A DNA stretch of 40,198 nucleotides from Deltaproteobacteria bacterium (GTDB lineage Bacteria; Myxococcota_A; UBA9160; SZUA-336), in the NCBI GenBank assembly GCA_029261925.1, contig JAJDAJ010000019.1, positions 1-40,198 of the forward strand, in the 5' to 3' direction. The notes under the pieces are model-generated. The model was not told the origin of the DNA. It saw only the letters and a list, made by a program, of their open reading frames with translations, and did no database searches. Positions 1 through 9,260 of this stretch are shown here, in pieces. The first letter of the stretch is position 1, and each line of letters opens with the position of its first letter. A program made the position numbers and the translations under genes.

Positions 1-1
1 C

Positions 2-499
2 GTGCGCTTCGCCGAGCGGCTCGAGCAGGTTCCCGAGGCCTGGCGCGCGCGCGCCGGCCGCGTCGAGATGAGCTCGTCACCCCCCACGAGCCGCGCGCAG
101 GCGCGCGCGGGCACGCAGCTGCGCGATCCCGAGCCCGAGCCCGCACGCGAGCCAGGCATGTTCCGCGCCGGCCGCTCCTCGCGTCGAGACGCCGCACGCC
201 AGGAGGCCGGGGCCTCCGAGCCCGCGCGGCCGGCCGGCGACGAGGACGTCCAGCTCCCCAGCGTCGAGATCTACACCATGGAGGGCTGCGGCTACTGCCA
301 GGCCGCCATGCAGTACATGGACGGCATCGGACAGCCGTACACGAATCACGACGTGGAAGACGACGAGCTGGCGCGCGACGAGTACCTCGAGAAGACCGGC
401 GGCCGCCAGGGCGTACCCGTGATCGACGTCGAGGGACGCATCATGCAGGGATGGAACCAGACGCGCCTCGACGCCATGCTCGCCGCTGCGCGTCGCTGA
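2..499 (+). CDS. Glutaredoxin-domain protein, 5' end outside the window
   Basis: The last ~80 residues form a glutaredoxin fold: a beta strand, then the redox motif CGYC, an acidic DVEDDE segment and the cis-proline motif GVPVI followed by a G-rich strand. Such domains reduce disulfides or act in thiol exchange. The first ~30 residues ([14 protein letters not shown]) resemble the end of a DUF4124 domain, which often precedes glutaredoxin in envelope proteins. A ~60-residue Pro/Arg/Glu-rich linker joins the two. The frame is open to the left window edge, so the GTG at base 2 is probably not the true start and a signal peptide may lie upstream. An envelope location is inferred from the DUF4124-like part only. 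The stop is 54 bases before the next gene on the same strand. Confidence 0.8.
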   Translation: MRFAERLEQVPEAWRARAGRVEMSSSPPTSRAQARAGTQLRDPEPEPAREPGMFRAGRSSRRDAARQEAGASEPARPAGDEDVQLPSVEIYTMEGCGYCQAAMQYMDGIGQPYTNHDVEDDELARDEYLEKTGGRQGVPVIDVEGRIMQGWNQTRLDAMLAAARR

Positions 500-553
500 C
501 AGGAGGAGCCCGGCACTACTCTTCCGGCCCATCCGTGCCGATACCGCACCGCG

Positions 554-2413
554 ATGTCCCAGCCCCCTCCCCCGATCGGCAGCTCCGGACCCGAAGCCGA
601 GCCCCGACCTCCCCTCTGTCTCGCCGAGCTGCTCGAGCTGCTCGTGGGCGCCGAGCTGATCAAGCCCGAGCAGGCGCGCGACGTGGAGGCCCGCTCCACC
701 ACCCTGAAGAGCTTCGTGCTCAAGGATCGCGTGGGGTCGGTGCGCTCCCAGGCCGCCGCGCGCTACGAGGTGTCGCCCGCCGAGGTCGTCGCGGCCGCAC
801 AGATCCCCCATGCGGCCAAGACCAACCGGCGCGTGGACGAGGACGCCATCGCCGAGTGCATCGCGCGCCGGTCGGGACTTCGCCACCTGAAGATCGATCC
901 GCTCTCGCTCGACGGTGACCTGATCAGCAAGACGTTCTCGCGCCCGTTCGTGCGCCGGCACGTGGTGATCCCCGTCGGCCACGACGGCGACGCACTGCAG
1001 CTCGCGCTCGCCGATCCCTGGGACAGCTCGCTGCGCGAGACGCTCGAGGACATCATCGACGGACCCGTAAGCTACGTGGTCGCCTCCAAGCGCGACATCC
1101 TCGGCGTGGCCGACCGGGTGTTCGGCTTCCGGCGCAGCGTGGCGAACGCCAAGTCGAAGCTCGGGCCCGGCGGCGCACCCAGCGCCCTGGTGGAGCTGGT
1201 CGAGCTCCGCTCGAACGAGGAGCTGGCCTCGTCGAGCCACGATGAGGCCGTGGTCGCGGCCGTGGACTACCTGCTCAACTACGCATACGAGCAGCGGGCG
1301 TCGGACATCCACTTCGAGCCGCGGCAGGAAGACGGCGCCGTGCGCTTCCGGATCGACGGCATCCTGCACGAGATCGAGAGCTATCCGCGGCCGGTGCACG
1401 CGGCCATCACCTCGCGCGTCAAGGTGATGGCAAGGATGGACATCGCCGAGCGGCGACGCCCCCAGGACGGACGCATCAAGATCCAGCGCGGCGAGCGTGA
1501 GATCGAGCTGCGCGTCTCGTGCCTGTCCACGGCGTTCGGCGAGAAGACGGTCATCCGGATCCTCGATCCGACGATCCTCCTCTCCGAGATCGAGGAGCTG
1601 GGCTTCAGCTCCCACGAGCGCGAGACCTACGAGCGCTGGATCACCTCGCCCAGCGGTCTCATCCTGGTGACCGGTCCCACCGGCTCGGGAAAGACGACCA
1701 CCCTGTACTCGACGCTGCGCTACCTGGCGAGCGCCGAGATCAACGTGACCACGGTCGAGGACCCGATCGAGATGGTCGACGCGCGCTTCAACCAGCTCCA
1801 GGTGCAGCGCCAGATCGACCTGGGCTTCGCCGAGGCGCTGCGCTCGATCCTGCGCCAGGACCCCGACATCATCATGGTCGGCGAGATCCGCGATCCCGAG
1901 ACCGCGCAGATGGCAGTGCAGGCGGCGCTGACCGGCCACTTGGTCTTCTCCACCGTCCACACGCGCGACGCCGCCGGCGCGGTCACGCGCCTGCTCGAGC
2001 TGGGCGTCGAGCCGTTCCTGCTGTCCAGCGTCCTGCGCGGCGTTCTGGCCCAGCGCCTGCTCCGGCGCATCTGCGCCCACTGCGCCGTGGAAGGCTACCT
2101 GACCCCCGAGCAGGTCGCGGCGCTGGGCATCAAGGTGCCCGTGGAGCGCCGCGAGCGCCTGGCCGTGCGCTGGGGCGAGGGCTGTGCCGAGTGCCGCCAC
2201 ACGGGACTGTTCGGGCGCTCCGGCTGCTTCGAGCTGCTCGACGTGGGCCGCCGCATCCGCGACCTGATCAAGAAGGGCGAGGACGCCAACGAGATCGGTC
2301 GGGCCGCGCGGGTCGAGGGCATGGAGTCGCTGCGCGAGAGCGCGCTGCGCCGCCTCGCCGACGGCGACACCACGTACGAGGAGGTCATCCGCATCACCGC
2401 GGACTTCGACTGA
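554..2413 (+). CDS. GspE/PilB-family type II secretion or type IV pilus assembly ATPase
   Basis: This 619-residue hexameric ATPase family powers pseudopilus or pilus assembly at the inner membrane. An N-terminal MshEN-like region (about 20-190) precedes the catalytic domain. The Walker A motif GPTGSGKTT lies at residues 374-382, followed by an Asp box (TVEDPIE), Walker B ([12 protein letters not shown]) and the His box ([11 protein letters not shown]). A tetracysteine zinc module is present at C507-x2-C510 and C544-x2-C547, as in GspE and PilB. The length matches the family. No other secretion or pilus genes are visible, so GspE versus PilB cannot be decided. The ATG at 554 gives a full N-terminal domain but has no strong ribosome binding site. 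Seven bases separate it from the AAA+ gene downstream, which implies one transcript. Confidence 0.93.
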   Translation: MSQPPPPIGSSGPEAEPRPPLCLAELLELLVGAELIKPEQARDVEARSTTLKSFVLKDRVGSVRSQAAARYEVSPAEVVAAAQIPHAAKTNRRVDEDAIAECIARRSGLRHLKIDPLSLDGDLISKTFSRPFVRRHVVIPVGHDGDALQLALADPWDSSLRETLEDIIDGPVSYVVASKRDILGVADRVFGFRRSVANAKSKLGPGGAPSALVELVELRSNEELASSSHDEAVVAAVDYLLNYAYEQRASDIHFEPRQEDGAVRFRIDGILHEIESYPRPVHAAITSRVKVMARMDIAERRRPQDGRIKIQRGEREIELRVSCLSTAFGEKTVIRILDPTILLSEIEELGFSSHERETYERWITSPSGLILVTGPTGSGKTTTLYSTLRYLASAEINVTTVEDPIEMVDARFNQLQVQRQIDLGFAEALRSILRQDPDIIMVGEIRDPETAQMAVQAALTGHLVFSTVHTRDAAGAVTRLLELGVEPFLLSSVLRGVLAQRLLRRICAHCAVEGYLTPEQVAALGIKVPVERRERLAVRWGEGCAECRHTGLFGRSGCFELLDVGRRIRDLIKKGEDANEIGRAARVEGMESLRESALRRLADGDTTYEEVIRITADFD

Positions 2414-2420
2414 GACGCAG

Positions 2421-3893
2421 ATGCCCGAGCGCACAGCCAAGGAGATCGCCGTGCTGGTCGAGGCCGGCTGGCGCGTCATCGCGCTCGAGTCGGCCGAGGA
2501 GGACCGCGCGCTCCGCGTCCTCGAGCGCGCCGCCGCCAGCTGCGGACGCAGCGTCGTTCCGTGGTCGGTGGCCACCGGGCTCGCGGGCGCCGGCAGCGGT
2601 GCGGGCAGCCTCGACGCGGGCCTGCGCACCATCGCGACCCAGCCGGAGCCGGCGCTCTTCGTGGTGCTCGATGCACACCGTCTCGTCGACGATCCGATCG
2701 CGATCCGACAGCTGCGCGACCTCTTCCCCATGCTCGGCGAGCGCCAGCAGGCGGTCGTACTGCTCGGCCCGACGCTCGAGCTGCCCGAGGAGCTGCGCCG
2801 TGACACCGCGTACGTCTCGCTGCCGCTGCCGCGCGCCGGCGAGCTCGAGGCGCTCTTTCGCCGCATCGTGAAGCTCCCGGAAGGAGCGGGCGACGGGAGC
2901 CTCGAGGCCGCGGTTCGCGCCGCCCTGGGACTCTCGAGCACCGAGGCGGTACGCGTGCTGCGCAAGGCCTGCGCCGGGTCCGGCGCGCTCGACGAGCAGG
3001 CGGTCTCGGAGATCCTGCGCCAGAAGCGCGCCGCGCTGCGGCGGACGCCCGCGCTCAGCTTCCACGAGCCGGAGAGCGACCTGGGCGGGGTGGGCGGACT
3101 CGACCAGCTCAAGCGCTGGCTGCGCGAGCGCAAGCGGGCCTTCTCCGACGAGGCGCGCCAGTTCGGCCTGCCCACGCCGCGCGGCCTGCTGCTGCTGGGC
3201 GTGCAGGGCTGCGGAAAGTCGCTCCTGGCAAAGTCGGTCGCCAGCGAGTGGCAGTTCCCGCTGCTGCGACTCGACATCGCCACGGCCTTCGGAGGCGTCG
3301 GAGGCCAGAGCCCGGAGCTCACGCTGCGCGAGGCGGTCCAGGTCGCCGAGTCGATCTCGCCCGCGGTGCTGTGGATCGACGAGATCGAGAAGGGCTTCGC
3401 GAACGCCGACGGAAGCGGCTCGGCGAGTCGCGTGTTCGGCGCGTTCCTGACCTGGCTCGCGGAGAAGACCGACCCGGTCTTCGTCGTGGCGACGGCCAAC
3501 GACATCTCGCTCCTGCCTCCCGAGCTGCTGCGGCGCGGGCGCTTCGACGAGCTGTTCTTCGTGGACCTGCCCACGCGGTCCGAGCGCATGGAGATCCTGG
3601 CGATCCACCTGAAGCGCCACGCGCGTGATCCGCTCCAGTTCGACCTCGAGGAGCTCGCGGACCAGGCCGGTCGCCTCTCGGGCGCGGAGCTCGAGCAGGT
3701 GGTCGCCGCGGCTCTCTACACGGCATTCACGTCGAGTCGCGAGCTCGAGTTCAACGACCTCGCCAACGCCATCAACGACACCGTGCCGCTGTACGACACG
3801 TACGAGGAGCGCATCAAGGAGCTGCGCGACTGGGCGCGCTCTCGCGCACGCCCGGCCTCGCTCGACGCGCGCATGGCCAACCTCTTCGGCTAG
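2421..3893 (+). CDS. Ycf46-like AAA+ ATPase
   Basis: A 490-residue AAA+ protein of the Ycf46 type. An N-terminal degenerate nucleotide-binding-like region (about 10-200) carries hydrophobic strands such as ALFVVLDAH but no P-loop. The active AAA+ domain follows: Walker A GVQGCGKS at 260-267, Walker B VLWIDE at 316-321, sensor-1 region VVATAND, and the arginine-finger segment RRGRFDE. The phrase WIDEIEKGF is typical of Ycf46 relatives, whose role in bacteria is poorly known; remodelling of a protein partner is the general AAA+ expectation. It lies seven bases behind the GspE/PilB-type ATPase and is probably co-transcribed, so a link to assembly of that machine is possible but inferred. The last ~30 residues are a basic helical tail. 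Confidence 0.88.
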   Translation: MPERTAKEIAVLVEAGWRVIALESAEEDRALRVLERAAASCGRSVVPWSVATGLAGAGSGAGSLDAGLRTIATQPEPALFVVLDAHRLVDDPIAIRQLRDLFPMLGERQQAVVLLGPTLELPEELRRDTAYVSLPLPRAGELEALFRRIVKLPEGAGDGSLEAAVRAALGLSSTEAVRVLRKACAGSGALDEQAVSEILRQKRAALRRTPALSFHEPESDLGGVGGLDQLKRWLRERKRAFSDEARQFGLPTPRGLLLLGVQGCGKSLLAKSVASEWQFPLLRLDIATAFGGVGGQSPELTLREAVQVAESISPAVLWIDEIEKGFANADGSGSASRVFGAFLTWLAEKTDPVFVVATANDISLLPPELLRRGRFDELFFVDLPTRSERMEILAIHLKRHARDPLQFDLEELADQAGRLSGAELEQVVAAALYTAFTSSRELEFNDLANAINDTVPLYDTYEERIKELRDWARSRARPASLDARMANLFG

Positions 3894-3915
3894 CAGGCTG
3901 CAGGCTGCAGGCTGC
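3893..3915. repeat. Three tandem copies of the 7-mer GCAGGCT
   Basis: The 7-base unit is repeated three times without mismatch, plus a partial GC. It starts on the last base of the AAA+ stop codon and fills most of the 32-base gap between two convergent genes. It has no convincing hairpin or T-tract, so I do not call it a terminator. Slippage expansion is a simple explanation. Confidence 0.7.
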
Positions 3916-3925
3916 TGAAAACCCG

Positions 3926-5845
3926 CTAGCTGTCGGTGGCCTCGGCTTCGTCCTCCGGCTCCTCGACCGGGGTCCAGCCACGCGCCCCGAGCCAGGCGAG
4001 CGTCGCCTCGCGATCCGGTCCGTACAGGGCCATGGCCACCTCGTCGCCTTCCTGGGGCGCGAACGACGCGTGCATGGGCTGCGTGCGCTTGCCGCGGGTG
4101 AGCGTCAGCATCAGGAAGCGCTCCGCCGGCAGCGGCGCCTCGTCGGCGACCTCCTCCGCGTCGTCGCCCTCCGGCTCGGGCGGCGCGGACCAGCGCAGCC
4201 GCACGACGTCCATCTCGCCGTGGCGCTCGCGCACGTTCCAGCGCTCCACGTCGTGCGTGCCGTCGAAGAGCAGCTGCGTCTCGTCGCCCTTCAGGATCTC
4301 GTGCGAGATGCCGGTCGAGGCGCCGCCCACGGCGACGTAGCCGCGCGGAACCGAGAAGAGCTCGCGCGCGCGGCCGATGAAGAGCGTGTTGAGGGTCTCG
4401 TTGGCGGTCAGCCCCACGGCCGAGCCGACCGACTCGAAGCGCGCGCGCTGCATCACGCGCTCCTCGAGCGCGTTGCCGAAGACCACGTCGAAGCCCTCCT
4501 CCTCGGCGCGCCGGCAGTGCTGCGGATTCGCGTCGAGCAGCACGACGCTGAGTCCGCGCTCGCGTAGCTGCGCGGCGAGCGCCAGCGAGAGTCCCTCGGC
4601 GCCCAGGATCGCCACCGCGTCGCGACCGGGCAGGCGCAGCCCGAGCAGGCGCGCGACCAGCGGTGCGGTGGCGCCCGCCACCACCACGGTGCCGATGATC
4701 GTCAGGAAGACCAGTGCGCGCAGCTCGTTGCCTCCCGGGCGACCGCTGGCCTCGAGGGCGACCGCGATGATCGAGGCGATCGCGGCGGCGACGATGCCGC
4801 GGGGCGCGATCCAGCCGACCAGCATGCGCTCGCGCACGCTGAGCGTGCTGCCCGCGGTGCACAGCAGTACCGAGAACGGCCGCACCACGACGATCAGCAC
4901 GACCACCACCAGCAGGCCCGACCAGCCGAGCGCACGCAGATCGGCGAAGCGCACGCCGGCGGCGAGCAGCACGAAGAGCAGTCCGATCAGCAGGATCGAG
5001 ATCTGGTCCTTGAACTCGCGCAGGTCCCGGTCGACGCGCGAGCGGATGTTCCCGACCACCACCCCGGCCACCGTCACCGCCAGGATGCCGCTGTGCTCGA
5101 CCACGTGCTCCGAGAGCTCGAAGAGCAGCAGGACCAGGGCGAGGGCCGTGATGTTCCCGAAGCCCTCGGGAATCCAGCGCGTGAGGCGCAGCAGCAGCGC
5201 CAGCAGGGCCCCCCCGGCCGCGCCGGCCGCCGCGCCGAAGCCGATCCGGCCCAGCAGGCCCACACCGGTCTGGGCCAGCGCACCGGCGCCCGGGGCCAGC
5301 GCGACCTCGAGAGCGACGACGGCGAGCAACGCGCCGATCGGGTCGATCAGCACGCCCTCGGCCTCCAGCACCGTCGCCACCTTCGGGCGAAGCCGCAGCT
5401 CGCGCACCAGCGGCCCGATCACGGTGGGTCCGGTGACGACGACCAGGCTGCCGAAGAGCAGCGCGCGACGCGGCTCCCAGCCGAGCAGCGCCCAGGCGGT
5501 CAGGGCACCCAGGACCAGCGTGATCAGCGCGCCCAGCGTGATCAGGCGGCGGATCGCCGACTGCGAGCGGCGCAGGCGCGACATCTCCAGGTTGAGGCCG
5601 CCCTCGAACAGGATGACGGCGACCGCGAGGTGCACGATCGAGAACAGCCCCTCGCCCAGGGCCTCGGGCCGGACCCAGCCGAGGCCGTCGGCGCCGAGGC
5701 CGACGCCGGCGGCGAGGAGCACCACGATCCCGGGCAGGCGCAGATGGCGCGCCACGGCCTGGCCGATCACGCCGGCAGCCAGCGCGATCACCAGGACCAG
5801 GGACGGGTGAAGCAGGGACGGGTCGGCGTGATCCACCGGCGACAC
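3926..5845 (-). CDS. Cation:proton antiporter (NhaP/CPA type) with C-terminal TrkA-N domain
   Basis: This 639-residue inner-membrane protein has about 12-13 hydrophobic segments in residues 10-400. Family signatures are visible: LFEGGLNL in the N-terminal half, then TGPTVIGPL and EGVLIDPIGALL, where the Asp is the proposed cation/proton-exchanging residue. From about residue 415 a TrkA-N/RCK Rossmann fold begins (AILGAEGLSLALA...VVLLDAN), with a further ~120-residue acidic tail. Such cytosolic domains gate K+ or Na+ exchange in response to nucleotides. The start is GTG at 5845. It converges on the AAA+ gene and is divergent from msrP, with a 135-base intergenic region. Whether the ion is Na+ or K+ cannot be read directly. 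Confidence 0.9.
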   Translation of the reverse strand: MSPVDHADPSLLHPSLVLVIALAAGVIGQAVARHLRLPGIVVLLAAGVGLGADGLGWVRPEALGEGLFSIVHLAVAVILFEGGLNLEMSRLRRSQSAIRRLITLGALITLVLGALTAWALLGWEPRRALLFGSLVVVTGPTVIGPLVRELRLRPKVATVLEAEGVLIDPIGALLAVVALEVALAPGAGALAQTGVGLLGRIGFGAAAGAAGGALLALLLRLTRWIPEGFGNITALALVLLLFELSEHVVEHSGILAVTVAGVVVGNIRSRVDRDLREFKDQISILLIGLLFVLLAAGVRFADLRALGWSGLLVVVVLIVVVRPFSVLLCTAGSTLSVRERMLVGWIAPRGIVAAAIASIIAVALEASGRPGGNELRALVFLTIIGTVVVAGATAPLVARLLGLRLPGRDAVAILGAEGLSLALAAQLRERGLSVVLLDANPQHCRRAEEEGFDVVFGNALEERVMQRARFESVGSAVGLTANETLNTLFIGRARELFSVPRGYVAVGGASTGISHEILKGDETQLLFDGTHDVERWNVRERHGEMDVVRLRWSAPPEPEGDDAEEVADEAPLPAERFLMLTLTRGKRTQPMHASFAPQEGDEVAMALYGPDREATLAWLGARGWTPVEEPEDEAEATDS

Positions 5846-5980
5846 GGTACCGGGCCGGGGAGCGCACGCCAGCGCCGACAGCGCCGCCCGGATACGGCAC
5901 CCTCAGCGGGAGCCGGAGCGTAACCCGCGCACCCGCGACGCATCGAAGACGCGCGCTCCGATCCACCACGAGGTTCCCGA

Positions 5981-6922
5981 ATGCTGATCCGCATCCCGCG
6001 ACCGGGCGATGGCCCCACGTCGGAGATCACCGACGAGTCGCTCTACCTCAGGCGGCGCGAGCTGATGCGCGCGGGTGCGCTCGCGGCGGGCATGCTGCTG
6101 CTGCCGGGCTGCGGTCGCGCGGCCACGGGCGACGAGGAGCCCGGGGCCGGCGACGGCTCCGCCACGGGCGACGCTCTGACGTCGTTCGAGGACGCGACCA
6201 GCTACAACAACTTCTACGAGTTCGGCACGGGCAAGAAGGATCCGGCGCGCAACGCCCACACGCTGCGCACGCGACCCTGGACGCTGGAGATCGGCGGTGA
6301 GTGCGCCAGGCCGGCGACGCTCGACGTGGACGCGCTGCTGGCGCAGCAAACGGTCGAGGAGCGAATCTACCGGCTGCGCTGCGTCGAGGCCTGGTCGATG
6401 GTGATCCCCTGGCGCGGGATTCCGCTGGCGGCGCTGCTCGCCAGCGTGGAGCCGACCTCGCGCGCGAAGTTCGTGGCCTTCCGCACGCTGCACGATCCCG
6501 AGCAGATGCCGGGCCAGAAGCGCCGTGTGCTGCGCTGGCCCTACCGCGAGGGCCTGCGCATCGACGAGGCCATGCACCCGCTCACGCTGCTGGCCACCGG
6601 GATGTACGGCCGCGACATGCCGGCCCAGAACGGCGCGCCGATCCGGCTGGTGGTGCCCTGGAAGTACGGCTTCAAGAGCATCAAGTCGATCGTCTCGATC
6701 GAGCTCGTGGAGAGCCAGCCGCCGACCTCCTGGAACATGTCCACGCCCGACGAGTACGGCTTCTACTCGAACGTGAATCCGCGCGTCGACCATCCGCGCT
6801 GGAGCCAGAAGCGCGAGCGCCGCATCGGCGAATGGGGCAAGCGCGACACGCTGATGTTCAACGGCTACGCCGAGGAGGTCGGCGAGCTGTACGCGGGCAT
6901 GGACCTGCGCAAGAACTTCTGA
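5981..6922 (+). CDS. msrP: MsrP: molybdopterin catalytic subunit of periplasmic methionine sulfoxide reductase
   Basis: MsrP (YedY) reduces methionine sulfoxide in periplasmic proteins using electrons from the quinone pool delivered by MsrQ. The N-terminus has a twin-arginine region (RRRELMR, residues 24-30), then a hydrophobic stretch ending LLPGC, so it is Tat-exported and may be lipidated at C44. The core contains SYNNFYEFG and the molybdenum-binding cysteine C134 in RCVEAWSM. Later signatures are [18 protein letters not shown] and FYSNVNP. At 313 residues the length is normal. The ATG at 5981 has a modest GAGG seven bases upstream. Two bases separate its stop from the msrQ start codon. 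Confidence 0.96.
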   Translation: MLIRIPRPGDGPTSEITDESLYLRRRELMRAGALAAGMLLLPGCGRAATGDEEPGAGDGSATGDALTSFEDATSYNNFYEFGTGKKDPARNAHTLRTRPWTLEIGGECARPATLDVDALLAQQTVEERIYRLRCVEAWSMVIPWRGIPLAALLASVEPTSRAKFVAFRTLHDPEQMPGQKRRVLRWPYREGLRIDEAMHPLTLLATGMYGRDMPAQNGAPIRLVVPWKYGFKSIKSIVSIELVESQPPTSWNMSTPDEYGFYSNVNPRVDHPRWSQKRERRIGEWGKRDTLMFNGYAEEVGELYAGMDLRKNF

Positions 6923-6924
6923 GC

Positions 6925-7536
6925 TTGCGCTGGCGGCGGGCACAGGTCGGCCTCGCGGTCGCGGGGATGCTGCCTGCCCTCGCGCTGGCCGTGGCGCTGG
7001 CCCGCGATGCACTGGGCGCCAATCCGGTCGAGGAGCTGACCCACGAGACCGGCGAGTGGGGGCTGCGCTTCCTGCTCGCCAGCCTGGCGATCACCCCCCT
7101 GCGGCGCCTGCTCGGCTGGCGGGCCGCAGGACCCCGTGCGCGCCTGGCGCGCTCGCTCGCCCCCGCCCGCCGCACCCTGGGGCTGCTGACGTTCAGCTAC
7201 GCGGCCGGGCACCTGTCGGTCTACCTGCTCCTGGACCAGGGCCTGGCATGGGGCGCCATCTGGGAGGACGTGGCCGAGCGCCGCTACATCACGGCGGGCT
7301 TCGCCGCGTTCTGCTGCCTGACCCCCCTGGCGGTCACCTCGACCCGGGGCTGGATGCGCCGCCTGGGCCGGCGCTGGTCGCAGCTGCACCGGCTCGCCTA
7401 CCTGGCCGGCGGACTGGCACTGGTGCACCTGTTCTGGCTGACCAAGGCCGACTACCGTGAGCCGGCCATCTACGCGGGTCTGCTGGCCCTCCTGCTGCTG
7501 GCACGGCTCTGGCGCCCGCGCCCGGCCAGCGCGTGA
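6925..7536 (+). CDS. msrQ: MsrQ: heme-binding membrane subunit of MsrPQ
   Basis: MsrQ (YedZ) is a ferric-reductase-like membrane cytochrome b that passes quinol electrons to MsrP. I place the start at TTG 6925, two bases after the msrP stop; this gives 203 residues, the usual length, whereas the frame itself runs far upstream inside msrP. Five to six hydrophobic segments are seen. Conserved histidines fall in AGHLSVYLLLD, QLHRLAYL and LVHLFWL, the expected heme ligands. The family phrase PLRRLLGW is present near residue 60. Gene order and spacing match known msrPQ operons. Confidence 0.95.
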   Translation: MRWRRAQVGLAVAGMLPALALAVALARDALGANPVEELTHETGEWGLRFLLASLAITPLRRLLGWRAAGPRARLARSLAPARRTLGLLTFSYAAGHLSVYLLLDQGLAWGAIWEDVAERRYITAGFAAFCCLTPLAVTSTRGWMRRLGRRWSQLHRLAYLAGGLALVHLFWLTKADYREPAIYAGLLALLLLARLWRPRPASA

Positions 7537-7553
7537 GGTTCTGCTAGGATCGT

Positions 7554-7588
7554 TCCGTTCAACGGATTTCTGTTCCATTCCGTGGAAC
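7554..7588. promoter_or_regulatory. Two adjacent palindromes, likely IclR-type autoregulatory operators
   Basis: The first is a perfect odd palindrome, TCCGTT-C-AACGGA (7554-7566). The second is GTTCCA-5 bases-TGGAAC (7572-7588). They lie 57-91 bases before the chosen start of the IclR-family gene, with no other gene between. IclR-family proteins commonly bind TTCCA/TGGAA-like inverted repeats in their own promoters. The assignment as operators is inference from position and symmetry. Confidence 0.5.
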
Positions 7589-7644
7589 GAAGCCGAGACA
7601 CGGGCCCGGGATCAGCCGGGCCACGGACGCGAGTCGGAGCGGGC

Positions 7645-8391
7645 GTGGAGCAGAGCGGCGGAGCCATCGACAGAGCGCTGGACCTGCTCTTCCACCTGCA
7701 CGGTGCGGGTCAGCCCCGGGGCGTGACCGAGATCGCGCGCGCGCTCGACTGGCCCAAGTCCACGACCCACCGGCTGCTGAGCAGCCTGCGCGGGCGCGGG
7801 ATCGTGGAGCGCGACGACGGCGGCCGCTACCGGCCCGGGATCGCGCTGCTCGCTCTCGGGCTCGGCGTGCTCGCGCGCGCGCCGGGGGCGGCGGCCGCGC
7901 GGCCCGTGCTCGAGGCCACGTCCGCGGAGCTGGGCGAGACGCTCTTCCTGGCCGCCGCGCGCGGCGGCCGGCTGATCGTGCTCGACAAGTGCGAGGGTCC
8001 GGGCTTCCTGCGCGCCGCCCCGCGCGTGGGTGCCGAGCTGCCCGCGCACGCCACCGCGATCGGCAAGCTCTACCTGGCACTCGATCCCGGCCAGCTCGCC
8101 GGGCTCACGGAGCGCACGGCCTACACGCCGGCGACCCGCGTCGACGCCGCCGTGCTCGAGCCCGAGCTGGCGCGGGTTCGCGAGCGCGGCTGGGCCGCCA
8201 ACGACGAGGAGTGGATCGCCGGGCTGACGGGCATCGCCGCGCCCGTGACCCGGGGCGGACGCATCAGCGCCGCGATCGCGGTCAGCGGCGCGAGCGCGCG
8301 CTTCGCCGGTGCCGCGCACGAGCGCTGCAGCGCCGCGATCGTCGCCGCGGCAGCGCGCATCGAGCGGCGCCTGGAGGGAGCGGGAACGTGA
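7645..8391 (+). CDS. IclR-family transcriptional regulator
   Basis: An N-terminal winged helix-turn-helix (GVTEIARALDWPKSTTHRLLSSL, about residues 20-45) is followed by the IclR effector domain with family phrases such as LPAHATAIGKLYLA and GWAANDEEW. IclR regulators respond to small carboxylates and often control catabolic genes. I choose GTG 7645 because GGAG lies five bases upstream and it yields 248 residues, the standard size. An in-frame GTG at 7582 would add 21 unconserved residues and would fall inside an operator-like palindrome. Its TGA overlaps the next gene's start (GTGA), so the aminotransferase is translationally coupled. Confidence 0.9.
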   Translation: MEQSGGAIDRALDLLFHLHGAGQPRGVTEIARALDWPKSTTHRLLSSLRGRGIVERDDGGRYRPGIALLALGLGVLARAPGAAAARPVLEATSAELGETLFLAAARGGRLIVLDKCEGPGFLRAAPRVGAELPAHATAIGKLYLALDPGQLAGLTERTAYTPATRVDAAVLEPELARVRERGWAANDEEWIAGLTGIAAPVTRGGRISAAIAVSGASARFAGAAHERCSAAIVAAAARIERRLEGAGT

Positions 8392-9257
8392 GCGACGCGG
8401 TCTGGATCGACGGAGAGGTCGTCGAGGCGAGCGAGGCGCGCGTGCCGGTCTTCGATCACGGCCTGCTCTACGGGGACGGGGTCTTCGAGGGCATCCGCGT
8501 GCACGGCGGCCGCGTCTTCCGGCTCGACGACCACCTGGAGCGGCTGCGCGCCTCGGCGGCCGGAATCGGTCTCGAGCCCGGCCACGACCGGGCCGCGCTG
8601 CGCGACGTGGTTCTGCGCACGGTGCGCGCCAGCGGGTACGACGACGCCTACGTGCGCCTGCTGGTCACACGCGGCGACGGCCCGCTCGGCGTGGATCCCA
8701 CGCGCTGCACGCACCCACGCGTGATCTGCATCGTGGCGCGGCTCGAGATCTTCGACCCCGAGCGGCGGCGGCGCGGGCTCGACCTGATCACCTCCAGCGT
8801 GCGCCGCGACCCCGCCGGCGCCGTGGATCCGCGCCTCAAGACGCTGAACTACCTCGGCAGCGTGCTGGCCAAGCGCGAGGCCGTGCTGGCGGGAGCCGAC
8901 GATGCGCTCCTGCTCAACCCCTCGGGAGCGGTGGCCGAGGCCTCCGTCGGCAACGTCTTCGCGTTCGTGGACGGGCGGCTGTGCACGCCGCCGGCGACCG
9001 ACGGCGCGCTGGGCGGCATCACCCGCGACACCCTGATCGAGGCGGCCGGCGCGCTCGGCATCCCGGTGCGCGAGGCCAGCCTGGGGCGCGTGGACCTGCT
9101 GCGCGCGCAGGAGGCCTTCATGAGCGGAACGGGCGCCGGCGTGGTCGGGATCCGCTCGCTCGACGGCGTGCAGATCTCGCTCGAGCGGCCCGTGTGCGAG
9201 AAGCTGGGCCGCGCGTACGCCGAGCGTGTGGCCTGCGAGGGCGTGCCGGTGCGCTGA
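8388..9257 (+). CDS. Class-IV aminotransferase (branched-chain or D-amino acid type)
   Basis: A PLP fold-type IV enzyme of 289 residues. Signatures are the N-terminal FDHGLLYGDGVFEGIR, the PLP-lysine K151 in RLKTLNYLGSVLAKREA, and the phosphate-cup segment AEASVGNVFAF (Glu at about 184), then GGITRDTLIEAA. These match IlvE, DAAT and related enzymes, which transfer amino groups between amino acids and 2-oxo acids; substrate type cannot be fixed by eye. The GTG start overlaps the stop of the IclR gene by four bases, so the regulator and enzyme form one unit and the regulator may sense a related 2-oxo acid. That last point is inference. Confidence 0.9.
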   Translation: MSDAVWIDGEVVEASEARVPVFDHGLLYGDGVFEGIRVHGGRVFRLDDHLERLRASAAGIGLEPGHDRAALRDVVLRTVRASGYDDAYVRLLVTRGDGPLGVDPTRCTHPRVICIVARLEIFDPERRRRGLDLITSSVRRDPAGAVDPRLKTLNYLGSVLAKREAVLAGADDALLLNPSGAVAEASVGNVFAFVDGRLCTPPATDGALGGITRDTLIEAAGALGIPVREASLGRVDLLRAQEAFMSGTGAGVVGIRSLDGVQISLERPVCEKLGRAYAERVACEGVPVR

Positions 9258-9260
9258 GGC

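Noticed and set aside
77..3589. A 1170-codon open frame on the minus strand opposite the ATPase genes
   Set aside because: High G+C removes chance stops in the antisense frame. The translation has no domain pattern and is rich in Arg/Ala/Ser repeats, while the plus strand encodes two well-formed ATPases.
2394..5969. A 1191-codon minus-strand frame across the AAA+ and antiporter genes
   Set aside because: Shadow of genuine genes in other frames; the true antiporter uses another frame with clear membrane segments and motifs.
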